Of a stretch of DNA of 64,000 nt, positions 55,186 to 63,297 are shown in pieces (positions within the stretch are counted from its first letter, which is position 1; every line of letters starts with the position of its first letter). A program made the position numbers and the translations under genes. Under the pieces are notes generated by a model. It did not search any database and was not told the origin of the DNA. It saw only the letters and a program-made list of their open reading frames with translations. This DNA comes from Bog-532 sp965277615 (GTDB lineage Bacteria > Actinomycetota > Actinomycetes > Streptosporangiales > Streptosporangiaceae): assembly GCA_965277615.1 (NCBI GenBank), contig CBDIDG010000002.1, forward strand, positions 288,351 to 352,350, read 5' to 3'.

Positions 55186-56283
55186 CCCGGAAGCGCAGTC
55201 GCAGCCCGCGTCGCCAACCACAGAGCCCGCCAGCGCACCCGGGCCCGCTTCCACATCACGGAACACGTTGGCGCCCCCGGTCGTGCCGGACAGTGCGTCG
55301 GCGGCCAGGATCACGGCCGCCGCCGTCCAGGCGCTGCGCTCGCCCGGGAAGTGCTCCCGGTGGGCGAACTGCCAGCCGGTCCAGTAGGCGCCGTCGCTGT
55401 CCCGCAGGTGCTGGACGTCGGCGAACAGCCGGGCGGCGGCCGCGCTCTGGCCCGCGGCGTGCAGGGCCAGCACCAGCTCGCAGCTCTCGGCTCCGGTCAC
55501 CCAGGGCTGGTCGTCCACGCAGCGCACGCCCAGGCCCGGCACCACGAACGTGTCCCAGCCCTGCGCCAGCCGCCGGTCCGCGGCCGGGCCGCGCAGCACG
55601 CCGCCCAGCACCGGGTAGTACCAGTCCATCGAGAACCGGCTCTTGTCCGCGAACGAGGTGGGGTGCCGGGCCACCGCGTGGGCCAGCTGGTCGGCGGCCA
55701 GCTCCCAGTCCGGCTGGGACTGGCCCAGCTGGCCGGCCAGGGCCACCGCGCAGCGCAGGCTGTGGTGAATGCTGGCGCACCCGGTCAGCAGGGCGTGGCC
55801 GCCGGGGACCCCGTTCGCGTCGCGTTCCCAGGCGATCTCCCCGCCGGGCGCCTGCAGGTCCAGCACCCATTCGACGGCCCGGCGGACCGTGGGCCACATC
55901 CGGGCCGCGAACGCGCGGTCGCCGGTGACCTGCAGCTCGTGCCAGACCCCGGCGGCCACGTACGCGGCGTGGTTGCTCTCGGCCGCCGCGTCGGTCACGG
56001 TCCCGGCCACGATCGTGCGCGGCCACGACCCGTCGGCCCGCTGTTCCTGGCGCAGCCAGTCGTAGGCCCGCCGGGCCGGGCCGGTCAGGCCGGCCGTGCT
56101 CAGCGCCATCGCGCACTCGATGTGGTCCCACACGTCGACGTGGCCGTCGGGCCAGCCGATCGCGCCGGACGGTTCCTGCACCGCGGCGATGCTCCGGGCC
56201 GTGGCCTGCACGCTGGCCGCGCTGAGCACGCCGGGCACAGCGGGAACACGCGGGGCGGGGACGCCCGGGACGCCCGGCGTCAC
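55147..56283 (-). CDS. Alpha/alpha-toroid protein of the prenyltransferase/squalene-cyclase type
   Basis: A 378-residue protein. It has the repeated helical pairs of (alpha/alpha)6 toroids with QW-like motifs: QEPSGAIGWPDGHVDVWDHI, RADGSWPRTI, PGGEIAWERD, and later DSDGAYWTGWQF. The catalytic DxDD of squalene cyclases is missing (VDVWDH at that place is different), so cyclisation is doubtful. Its stop is 39 bases inside the methyltransferase fusion on the other strand. It overlaps the next leftward gene by four bases. Its role is unknown, possibly in a glycolipid or terpenoid pathway. Confidence 0.78.
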   Translation of the reverse strand: MTPGVPGVPAPRVPAVPGVLSAASVQATARSIAAVQEPSGAIGWPDGHVDVWDHIECAMALSTAGLTGPARRAYDWLRQEQRADGSWPRTIVAGTVTDAAAESNHAAYVAAGVWHELQVTGDRAFAARMWPTVRRAVEWVLDLQAPGGEIAWERDANGVPGGHALLTGCASIHHSLRCAVALAGQLGQSQPDWELAADQLAHAVARHPTSFADKSRFSMDWYYPVLGGVLRGPAADRRLAQGWDTFVVPGLGVRCVDDQPWVTGAESCELVLALHAAGQSAAAARLFADVQHLRDSDGAYWTGWQFAHREHFPGERSAWTAAAVILAADALSGTTGGANVFRDVEAGPGALAGSVVGDAGCDCASGSAGGRQDAFEHP

Positions 56284-56993
56284 GAGGTGAGGCTGGCGTA
56301 CACGACCACGCTCTTGCCGATCAGCGGGTTCAGTGCCTGCTCGGCCAGCCGGGTGGCGGCCGGCTGCTTCATGATGTCCCAGACCAGCATCCGGTGGTAC
56401 GCCTTGGCCGCCGGGTGGTCATCGTTACCCACTCCGACCAGGCATTTCACCCACCAGTAGGGCGAGTGCAGGCCGTGCGCGTGGTGGTGGCCGCCGATCG
56501 CGAACCCGGCCCGCCGCAGCTTGGCTTCCAGCTCCAGCCGGGTGTAGATGCGCACGTGGCCGCCCGGCACCTCGTGGTACTCGCGGGACAGGCCCCAGCA
56601 GATGCGCTCCGGCAGCCAGGCCGGCACGGTCACGGCCAGCACGCCGCCGGGCCGCAGCACCCGGGCCACCTCGTCCATGGCCCGCTGGTCATCCAGGATG
56701 TGCTCGAACACCTCGGCCGCGATGACCCGGTCGAACGAGCCGTCGGCGAACGGCAGCCGGGTGGCGTCGCCCGACACCGCCGCGCTGCCCGCCTCCGGCG
56801 GGGCCTCGCCCTCGGCCCGTATGGCCCCGCACATCCCGGTCACCGCGGCCAGTTCCTTGCGGTCCAGGTCGAAGGGGACCACCCGGGCGCCCCGGCGGTA
56901 GGCCTCGAACGCATGCCGCCCGTTGCCGGCGCCCACGTCCAGGACGCGGTCGCCCGGGGCGATCTGCAGCCGGCTGTAATCGACCGTCAGCAA
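56280..56993 (-). CDS. Class I SAM-dependent methyltransferase
   Basis: A 237-residue protein. TTG 56993 is chosen because GGAGG stands nine bases upstream and family members start at this point. It has motif I in GDRVLDVGAGNGRHAFEAYRRG near residue 20, the acidic ribose ligand in VVPFDLDRKEL, motif II in FDRVIAAEVFEHI, and RVLRPGGVLAVTVPAWLPE. The C-terminal part resembles enzymes acting on polyketides, lipids or sugars, with GLHSPYWWVKCLVG. The start overlaps the glycosyltransferase stop by seven bases. Confidence 0.9.
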   Translation of the reverse strand: MLTVDYSRLQIAPGDRVLDVGAGNGRHAFEAYRRGARVVPFDLDRKELAAVTGMCGAIRAEGEAPPEAGSAAVSGDATRLPFADGSFDRVIAAEVFEHILDDQRAMDEVARVLRPGGVLAVTVPAWLPERICWGLSREYHEVPGGHVRIYTRLELEAKLRRAGFAIGGHHHAHGLHSPYWWVKCLVGVGNDDHPAAKAYHRMLVWDIMKQPAATRLAEQALNPLIGKSVVVYASLTS

Positions 56994-58267
56994 GGTGCTG
57001 TTCCTCCGCGGTGAGCCTCGATGACCTGCCGATAGCGGTCCGCGGTGGCCTGGGCCACCGCGAGCCAGGCGAACCGTTCCTGAACCCGCAGCCAGGCCCG
57101 CTGGGACAGCTGTTCCCGCTCGGCCGGGTGGTCGTGCAGCCGCCGCAGGGCCGCGGCCAGCTCTTCCGGGTCGCCCGGCGTGACCAGCACCGCGGCGTCC
57201 CCGGTGACCTCGGGCAGCGCGCCCGCACGGCTGGCCACCAGCGGCGTGCCCGAGGCCATGTGCTCGACCGCGGGCAGCGAGAAGCCCTCGTACAGCGAGG
57301 GGACCACGGCGATCTCCGCGCTGGCCAGCAGGCTGGCCAGGTCCTCGTCGCTGAGCCCGGAGGTGAACCGGACCCGGTCCGCCAGCGACAGCTCGGCGAT
57401 CAGCCGCTCGGTCGGGCCGCCCGCCACCGGACGGGCCACCACGACCAGGTGCACGTCCCGTTCGGTCGCCACCTTGGCCACCGCCCGGAGCAGCACGGAC
57501 AGGCCCTTGACCGGCGAGTCGGCGCTGGCCACGGCGACGATCCGGCCCGGCACCCGGGGCGCGTCCCGGGGATGGAAGACGCGGGTGTCGACGCCCAGCG
57601 GGATGATGTCCACGCTGCCCGGGCGGAGCCGGAAGTCGCGGTAGATGTCCCGGCGCGATGACTGCGACACGGTAATGACCGCGCCCGTCTGGGCCACCCG
57701 GCGGGCCACCCGGGCCTGCATGCGGACGAACCCGTACCAGCGCCGCTTGGACAGCCGGGCCAGGCCGCGGGTCGCGTCCAGCTCGATCTGGCGGTCCACG
57801 CTGATCGGGTGGTGGATGCTGGTCAGCAGGGGCAGGCCGAGCCGGGGGATGCCCAGCAGCCCGTAGCCCAGGGTCTGGTTGTCGTGCACCACGTCGAAGT
57901 CGGCCCGCCGGTCCCGCAGTACCCGCCGCGCGCGCAGGCTGAACGTGAGCGGCTCGGGGAACCCGCCGGTCCACATCGTGGCGGTTTCCAGCACGTCGAC
58001 CCAGTCCCGGTACTCGTCCCGGCGCGGGGTACGGAACGGGTCCTCGTCCCGGTACAGGTCGAGGCTGGGCACCTTCCGCAGCACCGGGCCCGGGTCCAGG
58101 TCGGGGTAGGGCTGGCCGGAGAACACTTCCACGGTGTGGCCGAGCGCGGCCAGCTCACGGCTCAGGTGCCGGACGTAGACGCCCTGGCCACCGCAGTGGG
58201 CCTTGCTCCGGTAGGACAGCAGCGCCACCCGGAGCGGACGGCTCACGATGGTCACGCGGTTCACCAT
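56987..58267 (-). CDS. GT4-family glycosyltransferase
   Basis: A 426-residue GT-B enzyme from ATG 58267. The N-terminal fold has LLSYRSKAHCGGQGVYVRHLSRELAALGH and the middle NQTLGYGLLGIP. The C-terminal donor domain starts with GRIVAVASADSPVKGLSVLLRAV and contains the EX7E motif around SLYEGFSLPAVEHMASG. GT4 enzymes transfer sugars with retention. Here it is the first gene of a three-gene leftward run with a methyltransferase and a toroid protein, suggesting a modified glycoconjugate. The product is not identified. Confidence 0.92.
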   Translation of the reverse strand: MVNRVTIVSRPLRVALLSYRSKAHCGGQGVYVRHLSRELAALGHTVEVFSGQPYPDLDPGPVLRKVPSLDLYRDEDPFRTPRRDEYRDWVDVLETATMWTGGFPEPLTFSLRARRVLRDRRADFDVVHDNQTLGYGLLGIPRLGLPLLTSIHHPISVDRQIELDATRGLARLSKRRWYGFVRMQARVARRVAQTGAVITVSQSSRRDIYRDFRLRPGSVDIIPLGVDTRVFHPRDAPRVPGRIVAVASADSPVKGLSVLLRAVAKVATERDVHLVVVARPVAGGPTERLIAELSLADRVRFTSGLSDEDLASLLASAEIAVVPSLYEGFSLPAVEHMASGTPLVASRAGALPEVTGDAAVLVTPGDPEELAAALRRLHDHPAEREQLSQRAWLRVQERFAWLAVAQATADRYRQVIEAHRGGTAPC

Positions 58268-58369
58268 CCTCGTCCGCTGCGCCGGCCATCCCAGCGTTGC
58301 CGGGGGTCCTAGGAGGCGAACATTACCATTCAGTAGTCCTGGCGCGGATGCGAAGCCTGGGGCCGCTGA

Positions 58370-58484
58370 GGCTGGCCGTCCAGGGTGGCCCAGGCTGGCC
58401 GTCCAGGGTGGCCCAGGCTGGCCGTCCAGGGTGGCCCAGGCTGGCCGTCCAGGGTGGCCCAGGCTGGCCGTCCAGGGTGGCCCA
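58370..58484. repeat. Five perfect 23-bp tandem repeats (minisatellite)
   Basis: A 23-bp unit starting GGCTGGCCGTCC and ending GTGGCCCA is repeated five times exactly (58370-58392 and so on), with a truncated sixth. Because 23 is not a multiple of three, it cannot be a conserved coding repeat. It lies in the 290-base gap between the glycosyltransferase and the RpiR gene. Confidence 0.95.
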
Positions 58485-58526
58485 GGCTGTCCGCTACGCG
58501 CCCGAGACGGCCGATCCGGACCCCTG

Positions 58527-58553
58527 GCATGAATCCATGCGAGAACTTACGAT
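58527..58553 (+). promoter_or_regulatory. Candidate operator and -10 hexamer of the RpiR gene
   Basis: GCATG-AATC-CATGC (58527-58540) is a perfect short palindrome. It is followed by TACGAT at 58548-58553, a good -10 hexamer. The start would fall at or next to the ATG at 58558, so the messenger may be leaderless. The same GCATG half-sites recur before the lyase and transporter genes. Confidence 0.5.
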
Positions 58554-58557
58554 GTGA

Positions 58558-59508
58558 ATGAATCTGTACACGCCGGCCAGCAAGCGAGGGACGATGGAGG
58601 GCCAGGTTGTCCCCGCTGACGCGCTGCTGGTGCTGCTGGACGGGCGCCGTCTGTCGCCCGCGCAACGCCGGATCGCCCAGTATCTGCTCGACCACATGCC
58701 GGACTCGGCCTTCTTGTCCAGCGTGGTGCTGGCCCAGCGGGCCGGGGTCAGCCAGCCGTCGGTGACCCGGTTCGCGGCCGCGCTCGGCTTCTCCGGCTAT
58801 CCCGCGTTCCGGGACGCGTTGCGGGCCATCGCGCTCGACGCCCCCGGGGCCGCCACCCTGGCCGGCGCCACCGGCCCGGACGGCTTGCGCGGTCCCGGCG
58901 GCCCGGCCGCGGCCGGCCGGTACGACGCTGGCCACCCGATGCAGGCCGCGGTGGCCGACGAGATCGCCAACCTGCAGGCGCTGCACGTGCTGCTGGCCGA
59001 CCCCCGGGTGGTGACCGGGCTGGCCCGCGAGCTGGTCACCTCGGTCCCGCTGGCCGTGCTCGGGCTGCGCATCTCCGCCCCGCTGGCCGAGTACTTCTCC
59101 TTCGCCGCCCGCCGCATCCACCCCGACGTGCGCTGCCTGACCTTCGGCGGCAGCGTGGTGTTCGACGCGTTGCTGCACGTCAGCGAGGCGGGCGGGAAGT
59201 GGCTGGTCGCGTTCGCGCTGCCGCGGTACCCGGCCGAGACCGTGCAGGCCCTCCGGTTCGCCCGGCGGCTCGGCATGCGCACGGCGGTGATCAGCGACGT
59301 GCGGTTCGTGCCGTTCGCCGGGGACGCCGACGTGCTGCTCCCGGCCGGGGTGGGCACGCGGCTGCTGTTCGACTCGCACGCGGCGCCGGCCGTGCTGGCC
59401 GGGGTGATCGTCCAGGCCATGGCGGACGCGGACCCGGAGCGGGCCCAGGAGCGGCTGCGCGAGCACGAGCAGCTGTCGGCCGGGCAAGGCGTCTTCCTGG
59501 ATCGGTGA
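58558..59508 (+). CDS. RpiR/MurR-family regulator with SIS domain
   Basis: A 316-residue protein. Residues about 25-100 are the RpiR helix-turn-helix (LSPAQRRIAQYLLDHMPDSA, AQRAGVSQPSVTRFAAALGF). Residues about 140-300 form a SIS domain (LAVLGLRISAPLAEYFSFAARR, then GGKWLVAFALPRYPAETVQAL). SIS domains bind phosphosugars, but several RpiR proteins sense other metabolites. ATG 58558 may be a leaderless start. ATG 58594 behind GAGGGA is an alternative. Its neighbours are a lyase and an osmoprotectant-type transporter. Confidence 0.9.
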   Translation: MNLYTPASKRGTMEGQVVPADALLVLLDGRRLSPAQRRIAQYLLDHMPDSAFLSSVVLAQRAGVSQPSVTRFAAALGFSGYPAFRDALRAIALDAPGAATLAGATGPDGLRGPGGPAAAGRYDAGHPMQAAVADEIANLQALHVLLADPRVVTGLARELVTSVPLAVLGLRISAPLAEYFSFAARRIHPDVRCLTFGGSVVFDALLHVSEAGGKWLVAFALPRYPAETVQALRFARRLGMRTAVISDVRFVPFAGDADVLLPAGVGTRLLFDSHAAPAVLAGVIVQAMADADPERAQERLREHEQLSAGQGVFLDR

Positions 59509-59592
59509 ACCGGGTCAGCCACCCGGCGGCAGGCCCGGGACGTCATTAAAAATATTGATTTAACAGACTCCCACCCGACCCCGCTGGCGACC

Positions 59593-59615
59593 CGGTGACG
59601 GGGGCCCGGTCACCG
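59593..59615. terminator. Weak bidirectional hairpin
   Basis: CGGTGAC and GTCACCG (7 bp) surround a nine-base loop, between the end of the RpiR gene and the end of the leftward lyase gene. An A/T-rich stretch lies 50 bases to its left. Confidence 0.4.
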
Positions 59616-59662
59616 CCCGGCCAGGGCGGTCAGCGGGCCCGCCGCGACGGGAAGGTGCCCCG

Positions 59663-61123
59663 TCACCACTGGGCCAGCGTGGTCAGCAGGCCCTCCGCCG
59701 CGTCGATGTCGGCGTCCAGCGGCCGGTCCTCGATCCGGGTGTCCAGGGCCGGCGCGGCCAGCTCGTAGGCGTCCCGCAACGGCCCGGCCGCGGGTACCAG
59801 GTGGCGCAGCCGCAGCCCCCGGATCGCGGCCACCAGCTCGCAGGCCAGCACGATCCGGTAGGCGGCCACGCTGTCGGTGGTAGCCCGGGCGGCCTGGGTG
59901 GAGAAGTCGGCCAGGTCCTCCAGCCCGCGGGACAGCACCGCGGTGCCCAGCGTGGCCGGGGAGGCCAGCCGCCGGATGTCGGCCAGTGCGGAGTGGGCCA
60001 CGTACTCCAGCGCCAGCACGCCCGAGCTGGCCGACACGTTGCTGGCCAGGAACGGCCGCAGCCCGGTCAGCCGCGGCTCGACCAGCGTGCCGAGGCGCGT
60101 GGCCGACAGCGCCGCGGTCTGGAACAGCGCCAGCCGGGCCGAGTCCAGGGCCAGCCCGAGGTAGGCGGTGTAGAAGTTCCCGTTGTGGAAGACTTGCCCG
60201 GACACCGCGTCGACCAGCGGGTTTTCCGCTGCGGCGTTCATCTCCACCGCCAGCACCTGGCGCAGTTCGCGCACCGCGTCCACGGCCGGGCCGTGCGCCT
60301 GGGGCAGCGCCCGGTAGCCGTACGGGTCCTGGATCCGGGCCGGCTTGAGGTCCTGGCCGGCCAGCAGCGCCCGCATCTGGGCCGCCACCTCGGCCTGGCC
60401 CCGGTGCGGCCGGGCCCGCTGCACCTCGACCGCGTAGGGCTCGGCGGAACCCCGCACGACCAGGAACGACAGCGCGGCCAGCACCGGTGTCGCCGCGATC
60501 AGGTCGGACAGGTCGGCCGTGGCCAGCGCCGCCTCCCCGATGGTGGCCGCGTTGCTGCTCATGAAGGCCAGCGCGTCCGCCGGGTCCAGGGCGAACGGTG
60601 GCAGCACCTCACCCAGGCCGCCCAGCCAGGGCCGCTCGCCGATCAGGCTGAGCGCGGTCGACGCCAGCGCGCTCAGATCGCCGGTGCCGATGGCCCCGAC
60701 CGTGCGCACCGGCGGGATCAGTCCCCGGTTGAGCACCTCGGTCAGCACGGTCAGCAGTGCCGGGTCGACCCCGGAGCCGCCCGCGGCCAGCTGGTTGAGC
60801 CGGACCACGAGCATCGCCCGGGCCAGCGGCGCGGCCAGCAGCGGCCCGGCCCCGCCGGCGTGGCTGCGCAGCAGGCGCAGGCCGTGGCCGCCGTCCTCGA
60901 CGTGGATGCTGCGGTTGGCCCCCACTCCGGTCGTTCGGCCGTATACCGGCTGAATCTCCATCGCCGCGTGCACCGCGTCGCGGGCCCGCCGGGCGCGCTC
61001 CAGCCCGGCCTCCGCTACCGCCACCGGCGTGCCGTCCCGCGCGATGGTTCGGACGTCTTCGCAGCTCAAACTGGATCCATCCAGCGTGGCTGGGCCCGCT
61101 GACCGGGTTGTTTCCACCGTCAT
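59663..61123 (-). CDS. Histidine-ammonia-lyase-family enzyme lacking the MIO serine
   Basis: A 486-residue protein from ATG 61123, behind GGGAGAAG. Family landmarks are complete: Tyr61 in VYGRTTGVG, His88 in LRSHAGG, an Asn in MSSNAATIGEAA, QDPYGYRALPQ, and GNFYTAYLGLALD. In true HAL the prosthetic MIO forms from Ala-Ser-Gly in VGASGDL. Here the site reads AIGTGDL (Gly146-Thr147-Gly148), with no serine and one residue less. The protein should therefore not form MIO in the usual way. Ergothionase, another family member, works without MIO and eliminates trimethylamine. The divergent OpuC-type transporter suits such a betaine substrate. Confidence 0.8.
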   Translation of the reverse strand: MTVETTRSAGPATLDGSSLSCEDVRTIARDGTPVAVAEAGLERARRARDAVHAAMEIQPVYGRTTGVGANRSIHVEDGGHGLRLLRSHAGGAGPLLAAPLARAMLVVRLNQLAAGGSGVDPALLTVLTEVLNRGLIPPVRTVGAIGTGDLSALASTALSLIGERPWLGGLGEVLPPFALDPADALAFMSSNAATIGEAALATADLSDLIAATPVLAALSFLVVRGSAEPYAVEVQRARPHRGQAEVAAQMRALLAGQDLKPARIQDPYGYRALPQAHGPAVDAVRELRQVLAVEMNAAAENPLVDAVSGQVFHNGNFYTAYLGLALDSARLALFQTAALSATRLGTLVEPRLTGLRPFLASNVSASSGVLALEYVAHSALADIRRLASPATLGTAVLSRGLEDLADFSTQAARATTDSVAAYRIVLACELVAAIRGLRLRHLVPAAGPLRDAYELAAPALDTRIEDRPLDADIDAAEGLLTTLAQW

Positions 61124-61198
61124 GACCACTTCTCCCTGCACGTAACAACTTCGCATACTCCGCAGGCCGTCGCCTTGACACCCTCTTCAGGACTCAAG

Positions 61199-61222
61199 AG
61201 CATGAAGAGAAATATTCATGCT
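61199..61222. promoter_or_regulatory. Palindrome between the lyase and the transporter
   Basis: AGCATGAA (61199-61206) and TTCATGCT (61215-61222) are perfect 8-bp arms around an A/T-rich 8-base spacer, in the 180-base divergent gap. The GCATG half-sites are the same as at the RpiR promoter, spaced ten bases further apart. Confidence 0.65.
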
Positions 61223-61303
61223 GGTGGCAGGTAAGCGCGCGCCGACGCGGGCAGAGACCCATGATCAGTCACCGGGGTAACCAACGATGAGCGAGGCCCG
61301 CGC

Positions 61304-62542
61304 TTGATCACCTTTGAGAGTGTGACAAAGCGTTACCCGGGCGGAACAGTAGCGGTTGACGGTCTGGACCTGGAGATTCCCGACGGTCAGACCATGGTTC
61401 TGGTCGGCCCGAGCGGCTGCGGCAAGACGACCACGCTGCGGATGATCAACCGCCTGATCGACCCGTCCGAGGGACGGATCATGCTGGACGGCACCGACAT
61501 CTCAACCGTCGAGGCGCCCCAGCTGCGGCGCGGCATCGGCTACGTCATCCAGCAGGCCGGCCTGTTCCCGCACCGCACGATCGAGGACAACATCGCCACC
61601 GTCCCGCTGCTCGAAGGCTGGAACAAGGCCAAGGCCCGGGACCGGGCTCGCGAGCTGATGGACCTGGTCGGCCTGGACTCAGGAATGGCCCGCCGCTATC
61701 CGTACCAGCTCTCCGGCGGTCAGCAGCAGCGCGTCGGCGTGGCCCGGGCGCTGGCCGCGGACCCGCCGGTGCTGCTCATGGACGAGCCGTTCAGCGCGGT
61801 CGACCCGATCGTCCGGTCCTCCCTGCAGGACGAGCTGATCCGGCTGCAGGCCGAGCTGCACAAGACCGTGGTCCTGGTCACCCACGACGTCGAAGAAGCG
61901 ATCAAGGTCGGGGACCAGGTCGCGGTGTTCTACCCGCACGGGAAGATCGCCCAGCTGGACACGCCGCAGCGGCTGCTGGGTGCGCCGGCCGACGAGTACG
62001 TGGAGAACTTCCTCGGCTTCGACCGGGGCATTCGCCGCCTCGCGTTCTTCTCGGCCGGCCAGCTGGACCTGGAGACCGACACCGTGCTGCCCGCGGACAC
62101 CACCGTGGAGCAGGCCCGGGCGGCCGCCTCGCGGGTCGGGGAGCCGTGGGTGCTGGTCACTGACGGCAACCGCAAGCCGCTGGGCTGGTACGCCGTGTCC
62201 GATCTGGACCGCCAGCCCGGCCGGGAGACGCTGGGCACGCTGTCGCTGCCGCTGGCGCCGCTGGGCCACACGTTCCAGGTCGGCCGGGACTCGCTGCGCG
62301 CCGCGCTGGACGCCACCGTGCTGTCCCGGACCGGGCGCGCGGCCGGCGTCGACGACCAGGGCCGCGTGCTGGGCATCACCACCTACGAGCGGCTCCGGGC
62401 CGCCATCCAGACCGCCGAGCAGGCCGGGCTGGATGGCCACCCGGACCAGCCGGTGTTCCGCGGGGCGCGGACCACCCCCGATGCGGTGACGGCCGCCCGG
62501 GAGGGAGCCGAGTCGGCCGGCGAAGGCGTCCGCCCGTCATGA
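61304..62542 (+). CDS. OpuC-type quaternary-ammonium ABC transporter ATPase
   Basis: A 412-residue protein from TTG 61304. Walker A is GPSGCGKTT, the signature is LSGGQQQRVGVARAL, and Walker B is VLLMDEPFSAVDP with H-loop VTHDVEEAIK. The YPGGTVAVDGLDLEI start and the C-terminal CBS-like region (about 250-370, ending VDDQGRVLGITTYERL) place it in the glycine betaine/carnitine/choline (OpuCA/ProV) group. The CBS part is degenerate. No other start is possible in frame. A tiny six-codon frame starting ATG 61287 ends in a TGA overlapping this TTG. Confidence 0.92.
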   Translation: MITFESVTKRYPGGTVAVDGLDLEIPDGQTMVLVGPSGCGKTTTLRMINRLIDPSEGRIMLDGTDISTVEAPQLRRGIGYVIQQAGLFPHRTIEDNIATVPLLEGWNKAKARDRARELMDLVGLDSGMARRYPYQLSGGQQQRVGVARALAADPPVLLMDEPFSAVDPIVRSSLQDELIRLQAELHKTVVLVTHDVEEAIKVGDQVAVFYPHGKIAQLDTPQRLLGAPADEYVENFLGFDRGIRRLAFFSAGQLDLETDTVLPADTTVEQARAAASRVGEPWVLVTDGNRKPLGWYAVSDLDRQPGRETLGTLSLPLAPLGHTFQVGRDSLRAALDATVLSRTGRAAGVDDQGRVLGITTYERLRAAIQTAEQAGLDGHPDQPVFRGARTTPDAVTAAREGAESAGEGVRPS

Positions 62543-63297
62543 GCTGGGCCTGGCAGAACCGTGACCAGATCGGCCACCTCCTGGTCAGCCACCTGTACCT
62601 GGCCCTGGTGCCGGTCGTGTTCGGCATCATCGTGGCCATCCCGGTCGGGATCATGTGTGTCCGCTGGCGCTGGACCTGGCCGCCCATCTTGAGCCTGACC
62701 AGCATCTTCTACGCGCTGCCTTCGCTGGCGCTGTACCTGGTGCTGATCGCCTACACCGGGCTGACCGACTGGACGGTGATCATCCCGCTCACGCTGTTCT
62801 CGCTGTCGGTGCTGATCCCGAACGTGGTCGACGGCCTGCGCTCGGTGCCGCAGCCGGTCCAGCAGGCCGCGGTGGCCATGGGTTTCGGCCGCCTGCGCCA
62901 GACGATCCAGGTCGAGCTGCCGCTGGCCGTCCCGATCATCATCGCGGGCCTGCGGGTGGCCACCGTGTCCAGCATCAGCCTGGTCAGCGTGGGCCAGCTG
63001 ATCGGCATCGGCGGCCTGGGCTACTTCTTCACCGACGGTGAGCAGCGCGACTTCTCGACCGAGATCTACGTCGGCCTGGTCCTGATCATCCTGCTGGCCC
63101 TGTTCTTCGACGGCCTGCTGGTGCTCGCTCGCCGCTGGCTGACCCCGTGGGAGGCGGGCCGGGCGCCGCGCGGGGAGCGCCGCCGGGCCGTGACGGTCAC
63201 CCTCGGGGGCAGCGCCGTCGGCATAACCGGCGGCGGACATGCCCACGGACATGCCGGCGGCGGAGGCGGCCACGGCGGCGGAGGGGGACACGGGTGA
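62539..63297 (+). CDS. OpuC-type ABC permease with His/Gly-rich tail
   Basis: A 252-residue protein overlapping the ATPase by ATGA. It has six helices in the BPD_transp_1 pattern (VSHLYLALVPVVFGIIVAIPVG, SIFYALPSLALYLVLIAY) and the EAA loop AAVAMGFGRLRQTIQVELPLAVPIIIAG. The last 35 residues form a tail of GGGHAHGHAGG and GGHGGGGGHG type. This tail is absent from normal OpuCB proteins and could bind metal or be a disordered linker. It is the first of two permease genes. Confidence 0.9.
   Translation: MSWAWQNRDQIGHLLVSHLYLALVPVVFGIIVAIPVGIMCVRWRWTWPPILSLTSIFYALPSLALYLVLIAYTGLTDWTVIIPLTLFSLSVLIPNVVDGLRSVPQPVQQAAVAMGFGRLRQTIQVELPLAVPIIIAGLRVATVSSISLVSVGQLIGIGGLGYFFTDGEQRDFSTEIYVGLVLIILLALFFDGLLVLARRWLTPWEAGRAPRGERRRAVTVTLGGSAVGITGGGHAHGHAGGGGGHGGGGGHG

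Noticed and set aside
58370..58484. CRISPR-like array
   Set aside because: The 23-bp units are directly adjacent with no unique spacers and no cas genes are near. It is a minisatellite.
61287..61307. Six-codon leader peptide before the OpuC ATPase
   Set aside because: A six-codon frame ending in the TTGA start overlap is expected by chance, and no regulatory structure surrounds it.
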